A DNA stretch of 64,000 nt from Eumeta japonica (GCA_005406025.1 BGZK01000723.1:1-64000), one strand, 5' to 3'. Positions 46,745-59,985 are shown, counted from the stretch's first letter. Notes: generated from the sequence alone by a model not told the origin. Translations and numbers: made by a program.

Positions 46745-47075
46745 AAAGAATTTGCACTTAATTTAAATTAAACTACTAGCACTGTATTCTGTTGTGTGGA
46801 GTGTTATTTCGCAGAAATGTATAATTAGACGCTTGTCTACAACATGTGTTAACATGCAATATGACTTGCACCTGTTGGCCTAACTCTGACTAATACTTAC
46901 CCTCAGGAAAATACAGAAAGTTACATCCTATTAAGGTATCAAGAGTGTTGAAATCACATGAATTTTCCTGCAGATGTGCTAATCTGTCACGCAACGTAAG
47001 TAGAAATAACATTATAATTATTTAGAGGACTAAATAAAACAATAACATTTGCGTGAGTGTTAAATATCTATTTAC
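46745..47075. other. AT-rich spacer
   Basis: Nothing recognised. It could be the body of a SINE headed by the tRNA-like segment, but no second copy was found. Confidence 0.35.
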
Positions 47076-47079
47076 TCTT

Positions 47080-47190
47080 TCAAATCAATATTCAATTCGT
47101 TGGATAGGGATTCATAGCGGAAGAACAGATTCAACGGTAAGTGGTGGGTTGCATGCTGCATGTTGACACATGTTGCAGGCAAACGTCTAC
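47080..47190 (+). repeat. Dispersed repeat (about 105 bp), copy 2
   Basis: Second copy of the 27616-27724 repeat: AATCAATATTCAATTCGTTG, GAAGAACAGATTCAACGG, GTGGTGGGTTGCATGCTGC and GCAGGCAAACGTCTA. Confidence 0.65.
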
Positions 47191-47739
47191 CCACACCGTA
47201 AGTCTTAGAACAAGTTAAACAAAGTATCGTTGAGAATTATCGTTGGCAACTTCCCCAACTCGCGCTGGGACACCATGAAAAACTTAGAAGCTGAACATCT
47301 CATTCTTAAAATATTGATGTTTATCAATGAATTTTCGCAATGAGCTTTATATCAACTGGTTTTACACATATTGAAAGACTTTAGACTTAACCATACGGAC
47401 AAACTAAAAAAAAACAAATTAGTTATTACAACCAAAAGTTTGATTAACGTAACGAATTTGCTTCGTTGATTTTGAGCGAGTTAATATTTTGGTCGTCTTA
47501 ACCCAACCTAAATATCAGTTCGATCAATACGATCGTTCAAATTGTATGTGTTGTTTGTAAAAAACAATGTATTACTCGGCTATCGCAATGAAATATATTT
47601 AATTAACCTGCATTCAAATCCGGCTAGAAATATTTAATCAGTGTGCGTGAAACATATCTACGCAATCAAAAATCTAAAGGTTTCTCCTTAAATCGAATTC
47701 GGGAGATATCACAGTATCTGCTAGATTCAATTCAACACG

Positions 47740-47960
47740 ACCGCCCGACGATATCCGATAGCACGCCGAAGGTCCGCTTCGCCGGGAGAGGCGGCCGCCC
47801 CCGCCCCGTCGCCGTATAACAGCATTCGGCTTTAATATATATTAATCGTGTTATGTTCGATCGAACATCGCGAAACTATGTGCCGGAGAGGGATTATTTA
47901 ATGGCGTAAACGGATCCCCTCACTATCGCGGATATATCTTCTATGTTTGCTCGAAGCGAC
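47740..47960. promoter_or_regulatory. GC-rich patch, possible promoter
   Basis: GAGGCGGCCGCCCCCGCCCC (about 47787) followed by a TTTAATATATATTAATCG stretch and a TTCGATCGAA palindrome. It resembles a promoter or enhancer in composition only; no exon follows. Confidence 0.2.
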
Positions 47961-48260
47961 CCTTTCGCCCCTGAGGCGCGTGTGCCTGTGTTACGTCGGC
48001 CGGCTCAGATTTTAGGTATGCCAGGAAACCCTTTCAGGACGGCGCGAGGGATGTGAGTTATGAAGTTTTATGTCAGTCTGTGAATCTGATGAATAGATCG
48101 TATTATCGAAGCTGCATCGCCGCAACGGAATTCGTTTGTTAGCGAAAAGTTTTTGTAAAATTTTCAAAGTTGTTCATGTTTCGTCTTTGTTCTTATGATT
48201 TTGTATTATGATGTATTTATTATACAATTATGATGTATTTCGTGATGTGAAGCTGAGGAG

Positions 48261-48311
48261 TGACCAGTATGATAAGAGATTTTATAACGGTATCTTTTAT
48301 CATACTGGTCA
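48261..48311. ncRNA. miRNA-precursor-like hairpin
   Basis: GACCAGTATGATAAGAGAT (48262-48280) pairs with ATCTTTTATCATACTGGTC (48292-48310); a further T-A pair (48261, 48311) makes a 20-bp stem with one G-U wobble and an 11-base loop. Beyond an internal loop, GTGAAG and CTTTTAC may pair as a lower stem. This is long enough for Dicer, but the loop is small and no family match is claimed. An inverted repeat of other origin is equally possible. Confidence 0.3.
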
Positions 48312-48542
48312 AATCTTTTACTATTAATGATCGAAGCTTTGATTTCTAGTAAAAAGTAACAAGTTTGATTTCAGTTAGAAACGTTGAATTTTTACTCTAT
48401 GCCGAACGAAAATGTTTGGTTCATGCCTCCGAGAGCATAAGTGTCCTTACGTTAGATGAGTCGAGTTGTTCTATATAGCCGGCTCATAGCGTTAGTGTGA
48501 ACTTTGATCGAGTCAATATCTATCGATCTGCCTTCGATCGTA

Positions 48543-48932
48543 TACAGGTATGAACTTTATCATGCATCTTTTCGCAAATATTTATAATCTCCTACCGTAA
48601 TAAAACAATTAAACCAAAGAAACCATAGTCATTGAAATAGTCGTTTTTGAGAAAAATAGGTTAGAACATATATGTAAAAATGTCGTACTGACGACCTTAG
48701 AACAGCTTACGCGTCAGTACTGTACCGCAGCGCGCCTCGCGGCCGGCCACGCGCTAGCGCCTGCGCTTGCAGTCTTGCCGAGCATTTATTAGGTTCGTGT
48801 CTATATTATTTTGTATTATTTATAAGTACGTTTACAATTATATATTTTTGTTATAGTTACTTTGGCAAAGTTGTCCTAAAAAAGGAGATTATGAATATTT
48901 GCGAAAAGATACATGATAAAATCCATCCTGTA
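48543..48932. mobile_element. Long-TIR MITE-like element, copy 2 (390 bp)
   Basis: Ends TACAGG...CCTGTA flanked by TA on both sides (48541-48542, 48933-48934), a Tc1/mariner-type duplication. The left arm (TACAGGTATGAACTTTATCA, then CTTTTCGCAAATATTTATAA) and the inverted right arm (TACAGGATGGATTTTATCAT, then CTTTTCGCAAATATTCATAA) match over about 80 bp. The core is CpG-rich (CGCGCCTCGCGGCCGGCC near 48732). The left arm also matches the right arm of the 3.1-4.0 kb copy over about 120 bp (AAAGAAACCATAGTCATTGA). Non-coding. Confidence 0.75.
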
Positions 48933-49179
48933 TAGGTTGTCTGTACTAGTGTGCTTGGAACTGCTTATCAACGAACATAGGTTAATTAATTACAATAATA
49001 GTTCACGATACGTTGATAATAAATATTCGTAAGTAAGATAACGAAATGACTATTCTTCTCTAACGCATTGAATATTTCTGTTCCAAAATTTTTACCATAC
49101 CGTTACATGTGGTAATTTTTATGCCTTTATTGATTAGAAATAAATGTATACACACTCTTCCACGACCTCCGTGATGGAC

Positions 49180-49513
49180 TCATGAGCACCCATGAGCGCA
49201 ACGTGAATTTTTTTGGTTTTGTAAAAAAAGCGACAAGCGCGAACATGGAACGAACGAATTCGCCACATTGCGTGCTCGAATCGTTTTCGGCTCGAGCTCA
49301 GCTCGACATGCATGCAAAATTGAGGAAATTTTGAGTCTTCCGCAGCAAAGGTTGCTATCAGCCCTCAAATCGCACTGGCCCAGCGTGGAGGACGCCTCAG
49401 TCTCGAATGAGATTGTAGGAGAATCTCCCTGCAATATGGTGACAAAACTTGAATTCGGACTTCATAAAAATGACGCGAAACAATATATTCTCTCATCACT
49501 TGTTACTCTTTAA
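49180..49513 (+). CDS. Open frame in a GC-richer block, unidentified
   Basis: An open plus frame of about 110 codons runs from about 49202 to TAA at 49511 without a convincing ATG; the TTG-started part is 81 codons (segment KIEEILSLPQQRLLSALKSH). Codons from 49290 to 49440 look moderately biased to G/C third bases. A minus frame of 84 codons overlaps. No domain is recognised and no splice sites were identified with confidence. It could be an exon, a fragment of a transposon gene, or chance. Confidence 0.2.
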
Positions 49514-49519
49514 TTGAAT

Positions 49520-50490
49520 ATATGCTTTTTTAGTTATTTAAGTAATTAATTTACGTTCATTGCATTCAATTTATTGAATTTTGTTGACACTATTCGACTT
49601 GTATAAATCATTAGGAATAGTTTAGTAATCCATACCACTCGCAGAATTATACCGAACGCACTACTTAAAATGTTGTCATCGCTTTTTTTACCTGCTATCA
49701 TCTGTTTGACGTAAAGGTCGCTTGAAGTGCATTTATCGGACAAATCACACATGTACGTTGGCCACTGTTCATCAGTTTAAAGATATTTAATGTTTACATA
49801 CTTACATAATGAAAATATTCGGATACCTATTCTGCATTGTATTTATTATGTTTTAAAAAATAAATAACAATGAATGCTTTTAAAGAACAAATGTAGACTT
49901 ATAAAAAGTTGAAGTTCTAATTGATGCCGGTGATTATCATTCCGAATATCATTTCCTCTCGATAGCGCATAGACAAGGCTCACAGCGAAGGCCATGTCAG
50001 TACGTCGTTGTTCCTTATAAAGCACTTGCGATGTCTCGTTCATGAGAATGTTCTATTGTCTGTATTGTTTTTTATTCGAACCATAGAGGAATACATTTTA
50101 GAACCTCTGTTCCTTACAAGTAGTGTTTATTTTCTTTTGGTCTCTTCGATATCTCGTATCAAACTGTCTTTTGTCCATAATATACCATGTATAATGTCAA
50201 TATATCTGTTTTTGAACATCTAATCGTTTCTTAAATAGCAAAAATAATTAATATTCTATATTCAAGAGACACCTATTTGTAAAAAGTAATTCTATTAATT
50301 TTGAGTTACTCATTCTTGTAATTCTATATTGAAATTCATTTGCCATTTGCTGTGTTTAAACATTTCGTTAATAGAAAGTTATAAAGAAAAGGATATTATA
50401 CCGTATCTAAATATCTTAATAAAAAAAAAACCCTTGGGATTGAACTTCATATTATTTTTAAATGTCGAGTAAATTATAAATGACTAAATC
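49520..50490. other. AT-rich spacer
   Basis: No supported feature. Confidence 0.4.
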
Positions 50491-50494
50491 CTTT

Positions 50495-50662
50495 GTATTG
50501 ATGAATAAAAAGAGCAAGCCTCGAGTTTCTTGCCCATTCTTCTCTCAGTGAATTAGCATTTGGAATGGACGGTAATGTCGAAATGAATTTATTAATCACG
50601 TGTATTTCAAGTGTAATTTCATTACTTACAAAATAAAGATATTTTTGATTTGATTTGAATTT
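50495..50662 (+). mobile_element. Non-LTR retrotransposon 3' end, plus strand
   Basis: AAAGAGCAAGCCTCGAGTTT, CTTGCCCATTCTTCTCTCAG and TAGCATTTGGAATGGACGG, ending in AATAAAGATATTTTTGATTT and GATTTGAATTTT, a repetitive LINE-type tail. The inverted relative is at 40325-40450. Such tails are abundant in Lepidoptera. Truncated. Confidence 0.65.
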
Positions 50663-50669
50663 TAATGTA

Positions 50670-52780
50670 TAACAACGCAAGAAGACATCGTAACACAAAC
50701 ACTCATATGATCAATTGAAGCATGCCTTGTCACCAACGCCAGTTGTACCAGTTAGGAAAATAATCTTAAACGTATAAAGCGCTCATTTGAACATGTATCT
50801 GGATGATACAAACACGAATATACGTCGAAAGCTTTATCTGTTTAAGAGAACAGAGCTTATTATATCTCCAAGTATCGGTGTTAATATTGCTTGAAGATAA
50901 TGTTGCGTACGTTGTGTTCGTATGTGAGTTTCAAATTACGAAAAAAACTATTAGTGGCACAATTTTAATGAAATCAACTATTTTCTTTGCTAAAAATTTA
51001 TTTTTACTATGGCAGTCTGAAAATTCATTGTTCACTGTGTAAAACGTTCAAGGAAAAAAATGGGTGACGATGAAGATTTTATGGTAAATTAGGGTATTCA
51101 GTTGTATGTATCACATATTAATAACTGAATCCCCTGAAGATTCTTTACTATTTTCCGGCATACTTTCTAAATTAGTGCCCAGGCAACCGAGCTTTGCTCG
51201 ACTTCTATCGAGTTCGCCATGGGAATACAATAACTTTCCACGGGCCAAGTTGCTTATGTTCATATCATTGATAAATAAAGAGAAACGTACTTAACATATC
51301 AATGGTTCATATGCAACAATAAATATTTAATATACATACATTACATAATGTACAAATTGATATGCTACCTGCTCTCATGTTAATATCTAACGTCTAATTT
51401 ACATCATACAGTGCCAACTTTTGTTGAGATAGTCACATTACTAACGTCCGTTTAGTGCCTAGGTATCAGTAGATTTAATAACTACCTGTTTTATTTGTAA
51501 TTTAGTTGTTGCTATCTTGGCACTACATCCAACAAGGTAGTGATAATGCAATTATATCAAAATTGTATAATAAAAGATACGACATCTTTTAGAATTTTAA
51601 GGAAGTTAAGTGACCTTTGAAAAAACAGATAAACTTGAACAGCAAAACCTTGTGAAAGTTTATCAAATTTTTCATCAAAATCCCTGAAGACGTTTCCGAG
51701 ACACTGATGTATATAATACATACCAGAATTGCTAACATAAAATAATACGATGGATCCCTGGCATATCTGGTCGGTGTGAACTCATGTGATTTTCATGGTC
51801 TATTTATAGAAATGGACTGTCTTCGATAATTTAGATAGTTATGAGAATAATGAATATTTTGTTTCCAACACATCTATGTGATAACATAGATTTTTATAGT
51901 TATTAAATTTGGTCTCATCGGAGAGGTCTTGACCTAAATTTGTTAAATTAATAATGAATCACCTAAATTTGTTATATGAATTTTAAAAGTAAAAAAAAAA
52001 TACCAAAACCTTCTTATGATTTCATCTTTGCGGCTATAACTCATTTATTATGTAAATTTATGTAAATTTTTACAAAGTAAATGAATTATGTAAAAATTTA
52101 CATTTATTGAGTAGTTCTGAGTCTAAGGTCATCTGTTTATTTTTGTACGTTATATAGATGAATGTGGTTGAAAATCAAATAGCCATTATTATTGTACAAT
52201 TAAATTAATAAAAAACTATATACATATATATAGATGAATGAAAAAATTGAAAAAAAATGGTATATCACAGAAATGAAACTAAAATTTCTGAAATTTTCGT
52301 TTTAATTCTGGACGGTCCCTTGATGACTGCTTTACAAAGAAATAACCCATGTGAAGGCGTTTGCGACTAATGCGGCTAATGAGAAATCACTGATAGGTGT
52401 GGGACCATGTATGACGTGCTTCGAGCCCGAACAGGAATGTGTGATGTGTGGTTCTATTTAATTTAAAAATGTAATACATGATAATGTGTCATTATAAAGA
52501 TACATGCTTATCTACATGTAAAATAAAAATCTTGCTCTTTCGGATATGTGTATTTTTTTAGCTTTTCTACAAGACTAGTACACCAGAAATTCTTATTGGT
52601 ATGACATGGATCAAATGAACAAAAGATCCTTTGATATCAACTGATTACTGTTAGACACAAATGAGAGCTTGCATCTCAGATTTAATTAGTTTTGAAATTT
52701 CAAAGAAGCAATGGAATCGTGTATGGATTCTTATGCGAGTTTTATATTATTATTCTTGTAAATGTTAAAATATATTTATA
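50670..52780. other. AT-rich spacer
   Basis: No gene recognised; frames 50803-51042 and 51106-51294 have no domains. TTATGTAAATTTATGTAAATTT-type local repetition occurs near 52050-52105. Confidence 0.4.
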
Positions 52781-52784
52781 TAAA

Positions 52785-53060
52785 TGTTTATCGTTCAATC
52801 ACGCTGAAACCGCTGAACAGATTGTCATCAAATTTTACATAGAAGTATATTACGAAGAAACATAGAAAGTAGAATAGTTCTTCTACAAAAATTCTAGTAA
52901 GAATGATAATTATTTACTATCGATACTAATGTGCAAGAGAGGCCCAGAACCGGCATCGGAATTGAAAACTGGACAAGGATTGGACCTGAGTGTGGAACCA
53001 GAATCGAAAACGAGAACACGAGGATGGAGATTATAATAACAGGGAGGAAAAACAACAAAT
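52785..53060 (+). repeat. Dispersed two-part repeat: module plus purine tract
   Basis: Module: CGTTCAATCACGCTGAAACC, GCTGAACAGATTGTCATCAA and ATTTTACATAGAAGTATATT. Purine tract from about 52935: CCGGCATCGGAATTGAAAAC, GGAACCAGAATCGAAAACGA. The same arrangement occurs at 59728-59985 and, with a different spacer, at 690-1075. The minus 60-codon frame here is a by-product. Confidence 0.5.
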
Positions 53061-53064
53061 AATA

Positions 53065-56000
53065 AAAGACGGTCAAGTGTGAGTCGAACTCATACTAAGA
53101 ATCCAAAACTGAATGATTTTTGTTCAAAACATATGTTTTATGGCGCAGTATGAAAATCTTGTACGTGTGTTTTCAGTTCGCATTTAGTAAGTTTTTTAAT
53201 GTTAATTAATCAACTATACGAAATACGTAGAGCCAGCATTTTCAACTAATAACACTGAATAAAACACTGACAAACATACCGATGTCTAAATAAGGTCACA
53301 AGATCTACATACGTTTTATAGAGCGTTATAGGTCTACGATTACATATCTGCTACCTTGTTCGCATTAAAGACTCGATCATCGCTTTATTAAATCCCATTT
53401 GAGTCGTTGTCTGAATCCCAAAGAGAATTCCTCTTCTAAAGCTCAAGCTTAGAGGAATTGTGGTTTAGAATCCGTTTTGATAAATCAGCTCGTCAAGCGT
53501 TTACGATATCTTTATACTCTAAAAATCTCTTATTCGTTCCTACCGTGTTCACATAAAATCCCGTAATTTTCATATAAGGCCATCAAAAGATCGTCATAAT
53601 CATTTCAAAATGTTAATTGTGTTATAAATAAATAACACAAATAAATGTTAATTCGGGGATTTGACCCCGAATTTATCTAGTTTTTTTTTCAGAAACCTTT
53701 CTAAACTTGCGTACAACAATCACAAAAGTTTCACCGTAATGAAATCAATGGCTTAGGCGTGCACCCCTATGCATGCCTAAATTATGCCTAAATGATAAAC
53801 ATGCATTCATTTTTATGTATTTCAATTCCTTCATCTTTTGTATCGATATCAATCTCAACCCGGGTTTCGCTTTGAATTCCGAAAAAAATAAATGTATTCA
53901 TCGTTCAAATTGTGAGTCACGTTTATGAGTTCATACAAAAAATCCTTAAAAAGGAATTTTATTATTAACAAATTTTTAACGAATTTTAAAATTTTGTTGG
54001 CAACTTTTCCAATTTCACTCTCCGTATAAACTTTTTCTGGATTATAATTGACATTTTAAAAAATAATTAGGCAAATCAGTCCAGTCGTTCTCAAATTATG
54101 CGCTTACCAAAAAACAGAGCTTTTTTATTTTATTTATTTCACATATATCACTCAACAATTTAGTACATTTTTAAAATGTTTCAAATATTCCACATGTTTC
54201 GAATTTATATTAAAAATATATCCAGTAGTGGTGTACATGCATCACGAATTCGTTTTGCGTGTCTAGAAGGAAAACACTTAACCCAAGTTTATGCACAAGG
54301 AAGTATGAAAATCCATAAAATATTCTTGGAATGATAATAAGGGGATTAGGTCATCTCGGTGTTAACAACGCAAAAAGCTCTTTTCATACCGCCCCTTGTT
54401 ATTGAAGCGCCCTTTGTGTCGCAGCGGGATGGTAAGGGACGCGGTAGGGTTGTCGACCGGCGTGTGTAGAGTACTCGAATCGCATTCCCTTTAAAGATTT
54501 AAACTATGTATAATAACAATGTTTGGAAAACAGGGAGCTGAGTGTAGAAGCTAAGATCGAATATTGAGTCAAGGAAATCATAAAATAATATTGCAAATAA
54601 TATCATTTGATATACTAAAATTCAACTCGGAATTTTTTAGTGATATAAATCGATTTTTCTCCAATATAAAAATATATATATTTAATGGAAGGATATCATA
54701 AGCCTTATACAACAACTGTCAATTGATTTTTTACTAAGTAGAGATTGACAAAAAAATATAAAAATGATTTACTTTGGTTTATGAAAAGGGAAAGGAATGC
54801 AATACATAAATGATACAGAAGTGACGTAATTTTGTAAGAGCAAATAATTTTTAATGTGTGTAACATGAATGCCAAGAGAAACATAAAAACATAACTGACG
54901 CAGAGGATATGCGATTCTTGGGCAGTAAATGCTTTTGAAAAATGTACGTAGGAATCTATTCCTAGGAATCTTTCTCTAGAAAGGAAAAAAATTATAGATG
55001 TGATGAAAGTGTTGGGAGGAATTAAATACTATATTAAGTTAATTACACATTAAAATCAATTAATCTATGAAATAACAGGGATATAAAAAAAACGTCACAA
55101 TTGGAGAGATATCGTTAGCATTTGTGAGTATTTGTATATATAGCACTCTATTCCCATATGAAAATAAATCGTCTAAAAGAAATATAACTTGGGAATGTAT
55201 AGTTTCTGTAATTTTAATGTATAGTGTTTACATAAAATAAGTAAAGTCCGATTTTATAAAACAAAAATTTCATGGGATGGCGACGTTTTGACGTGCTGTC
55301 TTTTCTTCAATCGATTCTGATCATTATGAAAGCGTATACAACCTTTTGAAAATTATCAGAACATGGTATGCTCGTGCGCTCGTGTTTAAACATTTGAATG
55401 TTCTTGAACGAATAATCAGATTGGGAACGGGCATTCGAAAGTATTTGACTGGCCTTCTATAGATTTTCTGAAAATATGATATCAATCGCTTATGTAGATA
55501 TTGATAAATTCTAAAGAAAATTGAAAATTGTTTTTCTCTAAATTTTTAAATTATTGAGCTGATTGATTCTGAATGTAATCAACTCTATTCCTAATAAACC
55601 TTCGTTGAGTACTGTAAATTATATCGAAATCACACTACGTTTTGTTGAGAGTTATCGTGAACGGACAATTTTCAAGAAACATATTGCTCTTAATAATTTT
55701 TCATTTTTTTATATGTATTTTTTAAAATAAAGTGTATTCTATGATTGCTTAGAATGTTACGAGGAATGTCATTGATTGAATCGATCATAATATATTATTT
55801 TGGAAAATTTTTCATAAAATCTCTTTTCTATATAACTTTTAAATTTCTTTACCGATTAAATTTTTAAATCTAAGCAATAATTGAACTTAGAAAACGGTAT
55901 CAAATGTGGCAAGCTCCGTTCAAATCGGTCACTTTATTGAAAAGACATCTTTGATGAAATATTAAAAAAATAACAAGTATGGTCTTTTTTAGTACCTCTA

Positions 56001-56315
56001 ATGACATTATGTGAGTAATGATATTTCCGAGCTCGTAAACATTATTGGTCAAAACAATAACCAAAGATTTGGGGTTGTCTGCAAGGTTGATCGTTGGTCA
56101 GTTTTTTTTCTATGTATGTGTAGCGATGTATCTGACCCTTTAAATGACGTGTCCTGGTTAGGTACTTACTATTTGTTCACTTTTCGCTCACAGCATAAAA
56201 ACGATAACAGAAATAGCAATATTAAAGATTAGAAATCATGAAAATATATTATATGTAAAATAAATTAGAAATATTTAAGAGAAACACTGATTGACTTGTA
56301 CTTGAACATAAAAGC
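53065..56315. other. Long AT-rich spacer
   Basis: No gene is supported in 3.2 kb. Small structures: an imperfect inverted pair AATTCCTCT / AGAGGAATT at about 53426-53460, and a hairpin AATTCGGGG-ATTTGA-CCCCGAATT at about 53650-53675. A GC-richer stretch at 54405-54480 holds no exon-like frame. Confidence 0.4.
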
Positions 56316-56317
56316 TG

Positions 56318-56675
56318 TGCTTACATGTTAGTCGACTATGCAAAGTCACGAATTCATTTAAGAATATTTGTATATACCGTTATATAAATTTACGATTATA
56401 TTAAACAAATACTCAGTAAAAAGAGTATTGTGCGGTTTCTGTATGTTTAAAAGACAAAATATCCATGGGCGTAACCGGTTCAACTTCTTACCGAGTTGTT
56501 TTATTCAATAATTATTTGGCAGATATTATGCTAAGGTGTGATATGATAAACTTAAAAAAGATTCAACCTTAAGTTTTTGCTGGTTCTTCTTTAACGAAAA
56601 CTGTCTTCTGAACGGGTGATAAAGTGTAAATACACAAAATATTATTAGTTCGTGTTATTTTGTATTTAAAAATTA
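56318..56675 (+). repeat. Dispersed repeat, copy B (partner at 42.0 kb)
   Basis: See the copy at 42010-42375. Matching words occur in the same order, with a slightly different spacer; same orientation. Confidence 0.55.
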
Positions 56676-56679
56676 ATAA

Positions 56680-58260
56680 AAAAACACTTTGTTATTGTTA
56701 CATTAATTTCTTTTAATAAATCACAACCTTATATTAATTATTAGTAATGTTGAATTAGGAATTAGTACAATTTTTCAGTAAGACTACAGCTTGGACATAT
56801 CGATATTGCTGTAACGTTTGAAGTTAGCGCCATTTTTCAGTCGAGGAGTTTCAAAGCAATGGGATAGATGTATAAATATTAAGATTTACATTACCACTTT
56901 TTTTTTTGTAATTCGGCAACCCTATCGCGGTAAGAGCACAATCTACGTCACCGGGTTGTGAACAAAAGATGTTATCAGCGCTTCTAATACGCTACGATGT
57001 CATCCATATTTGTTTTCGCCCGTCTCTTCCCTCATAATGTACGGGATATGGGAGTAAGAAATTATCGGTTCTGTTGCCGCTTACGACGCACAACGTGCTG
57101 TAGTTTTGACATGAGGACCTCTAGGCAGCTTTTGGGTATTATAAAAAAAAAAAAATTTTGTGTTATTATTTTATGTGCATGCTTGTGTACGGGGGCGCCC
57201 GTACTCATGTATGTGGGGGCTACTTAATATATAATAAAGCTGGAAATCTTATATAATGGATAAGTTTTGTACGCAGAACCATCTCTTACCTAAACGTTAT
57301 TTATGTTTTTAAAAGCGGCTAAATTACTTGTTTCATGGAGCGATAAATGAGTGATTGATTTTTGTAAATATCGTGTAATTGTTTTAATATTTAAAGACGA
57401 ATGGAGGAGAAACTCAATTCAATGTGGGTTTTATATTTTGGTAAAACTGATTTTACATATAAACATATGAGAAAAATAGTCACTGATTCATTCATTTTCA
57501 TAAAAACTGCAACTTATTGCTTTGAGATGAATTATACAAAATTCCTTTATTTCAGAACAAACAGTAACCAAATCCGCGAAGGCCGATGACGCAGTTACGT
57601 TTTTAGGTGGCATTTAAGGATTGAGGAGCGGTATCTTATTCTTAAAAAGGTCAAATTTTCTTGAAAAACCACATACAACTTTATATACTTATTTTTAGAA
57701 GTCTTTAATTTGCAATAGTTATGTCTTCTAAATCTTAATGTAATACTTATATATATTTTTTAAATCCTATTTTAAATATGTTACAAGTACTGCATCAGGT
57801 TTTCTTGTCTCATGTAGAGTTACGTCCTTCTACCGTTTTATTTTAGACCAAGGGACTTGAAACTTAAAGTACAGATTGGAGTTATCAATCTTACATTATT
57901 ACTGACTTGGGGACAAAGTGGTAGGTCGACGACTCGGAGTATTGTCCAGGGTTTAATGGTTTAATTTGGCTTACGATAAATTGAAAGTTTGTGGTCAATA
58001 AAATATCGAAACCGTTAATTTATCATTCTAAACGCATAAACCATTCGGCCGTCAACTCTCCATGTTTATATAAAACATACACACACATTTATACGAATTA
58101 TATTATATATTTTAGACAATCCTTAAAAATCAGAATCCGTATTTGTCGATTGTAGTAGATATATGTTTTGCGTATTTGCTAAAAACTGCAATACCTCATT
58201 TATACTTTACACTGCATTGATTACAATCAACATTAAGCCATTGTTTTCAGGTATTCAACG
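56680..58260. other. AT-rich spacer
   Basis: Frames 56997-57227 (76 codons) and 57401-57589 (62 codons) carry no recognisable domain. Nothing else is supported. Confidence 0.4.
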
Positions 58261-58264
58261 ACAT

Positions 58265-58324
58265 TAAAATTTAAGGGGAGGTTCATGCTCGAGGGTTCGA
58301 GCATGAACCTCCCCTTAAATTTTA
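58265..58324. repeat. Perfect hairpin, 28-bp arms, 4-base loop
   Basis: The left arm 58265-58292 (starting TAAAATTTAAGGGGAGG) and right arm 58297-58324 are exact inverse copies; the loop is GGGT at 58293-58296. No mismatch in 28 bp indicates a young structure. No flanking duplication or second copy was seen. Confidence 0.92.
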
Positions 58325-58329
58325 CGTTC

Positions 58330-59725
58330 GACGTTCTTGTCTTGTAGTTTACAGATCACTCGTTGAGGTCGATCTTTGGGAATTAAACGCAACCATTCAT
58401 AATATATTCACACGGACAAAAAGAGAAATAATAGTTTGTGATTCATAGTAGCGGCCATTAGGAAGAGATTGTTTTCTGAAGAAGACATAGTTTAAAATAA
58501 TTTTCGATTAATAACCCCCACATTATTATTGTAAATGTTGAAGTTCTATAAAAAAATATCGGTAATAATGCGATACCTCCTTCTTAAAGTTGTTTATTCT
58601 TTAATTTCTCATAAGACATCTTTACAACGAGTACAACGTCAGGTCAAGTTTGATAGTCACGATACAGATCTATTTATTGATAAATTTATAAGTAAGATGG
58701 TCTTAAATTGATACATTAAAATTGTACTACTAGCCCACAAGATTGCTTTACTGAAACAAAGATCATCTTTTGTGTTAATGCAGGATACGGTCCATCTGAA
58801 TGCCAATTTTTATCTAAATCAGTTCAACGGTTTACACCTGATTCAGTAACAAACATAAAAATATTTTCTGATATCTTACATTAAAATTTATAATGTCAGT
58901 AAGATTAACGTGTATGCAAACACAGGTGGTTGCATTTAATACAAGAAAAATCAACGTTGAATTTGTTATTGTCTGTCACAAGCGCCGCTAAACGCCGGCG
59001 AAAATAAGAAATACATTAATCGTCGAAGTAGGTATATATTTTAGTGTATATAAAAGATATATATTAAAGGTGTATATTATAGAGATATATATTATAGGCA
59101 TCTATTTTTACACGGCTTTCGAAACAGCCGTGCTCCAGTTGAGTGAAATGTAAAGGCCGACTGCGGCAGATTTGAGGCGGTCACGAAAAGCCCTAAATGC
59201 CACTCCGCCACGCCAAATGCCACGGCCGGGGCGTCGGATCTCTATCGGTGAGGCTAACTGCTTCTTACGTGTATACCGCTGTTTTTATTTTATTGTAATG
59301 TATGCATTTTTATCGTTTTCGTGCGGCTCAAGCAAACATAATTTAAAAAAAGGTCACAAAACTTGAAGAGCGTTATCGAGCCAAGTGTCTGGTATGTGCG
59401 CTGGTGTCGTGAACCATTATTTTTTATTTACAAAATATAATATATATTGCATGAGTTATGACATTTTATCGTATTAATCCTCTGAATGCATATAAATTGA
59501 ACTTAAAATAACAACCATTCTATAATTCTGCTACATGTAGAAGGTACTTGTGTACTTACTTTCAAAGAGATTAATATTCTATTACAATTCTAAAAAAAAA
59601 ACATTCTGAATGATCTGTACATACAATAAAAAAAGTAGAGAGAAAAACTATACTTTAAACATACTTGAGAAAAACTACTAAAAAATTAGAAACGTTGACA
59701 GTATATATCTTAATGATTTTTAGAA
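58330..59725. other. AT-rich spacer
   Basis: No gene recognised. Local TATATATT/TATATAGA repetition at 59030-59100 and a short GC patch at 59150-59245 with AAATGCCAC repeated. The 64-codon frame at 59172-59366 has no domain. Confidence 0.4.
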
Positions 59726-59727
59726 TT

Positions 59728-59985
59728 TTTGTTTTTCTGTCTGTTTATGCATTTCTCCGCGAACTCCGTAAAAACTACTGAACGGAATTTGATGAAATTT
59801 GGTTTAGTTATAGCTTGTACCTCGAAGTAACGTGTAAGATAGTTTTTATCCGATTTTGACGTTTCTTTTTGCATATTTTAAACAGGATCGGCATTTAGAT
59901 CGAGACCCGAATTTAAAATAAATGCGGGGACGGGAGTGGAGTCCAAAGCAGGAACAAAATCAAGATCATGGTTGACAGAGTGTCC
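59728..59985 (+). repeat. Dispersed two-part repeat: module plus purine tract
   Basis: Module: TTTTTCTGTCTGTTTATGC, CGCGAACTCCGTAAAAACTA, CTGAACGGAATTTGATGAAA and TTTTGACG. Purine tract: AGGATCGGCATTTAGATCGA, GCGGGGACGGGAGTGGAG and GCAGGAACAAAATCAAG. This is the clearest copy of the lepidopteran-type repeat in the window. Confidence 0.6.
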
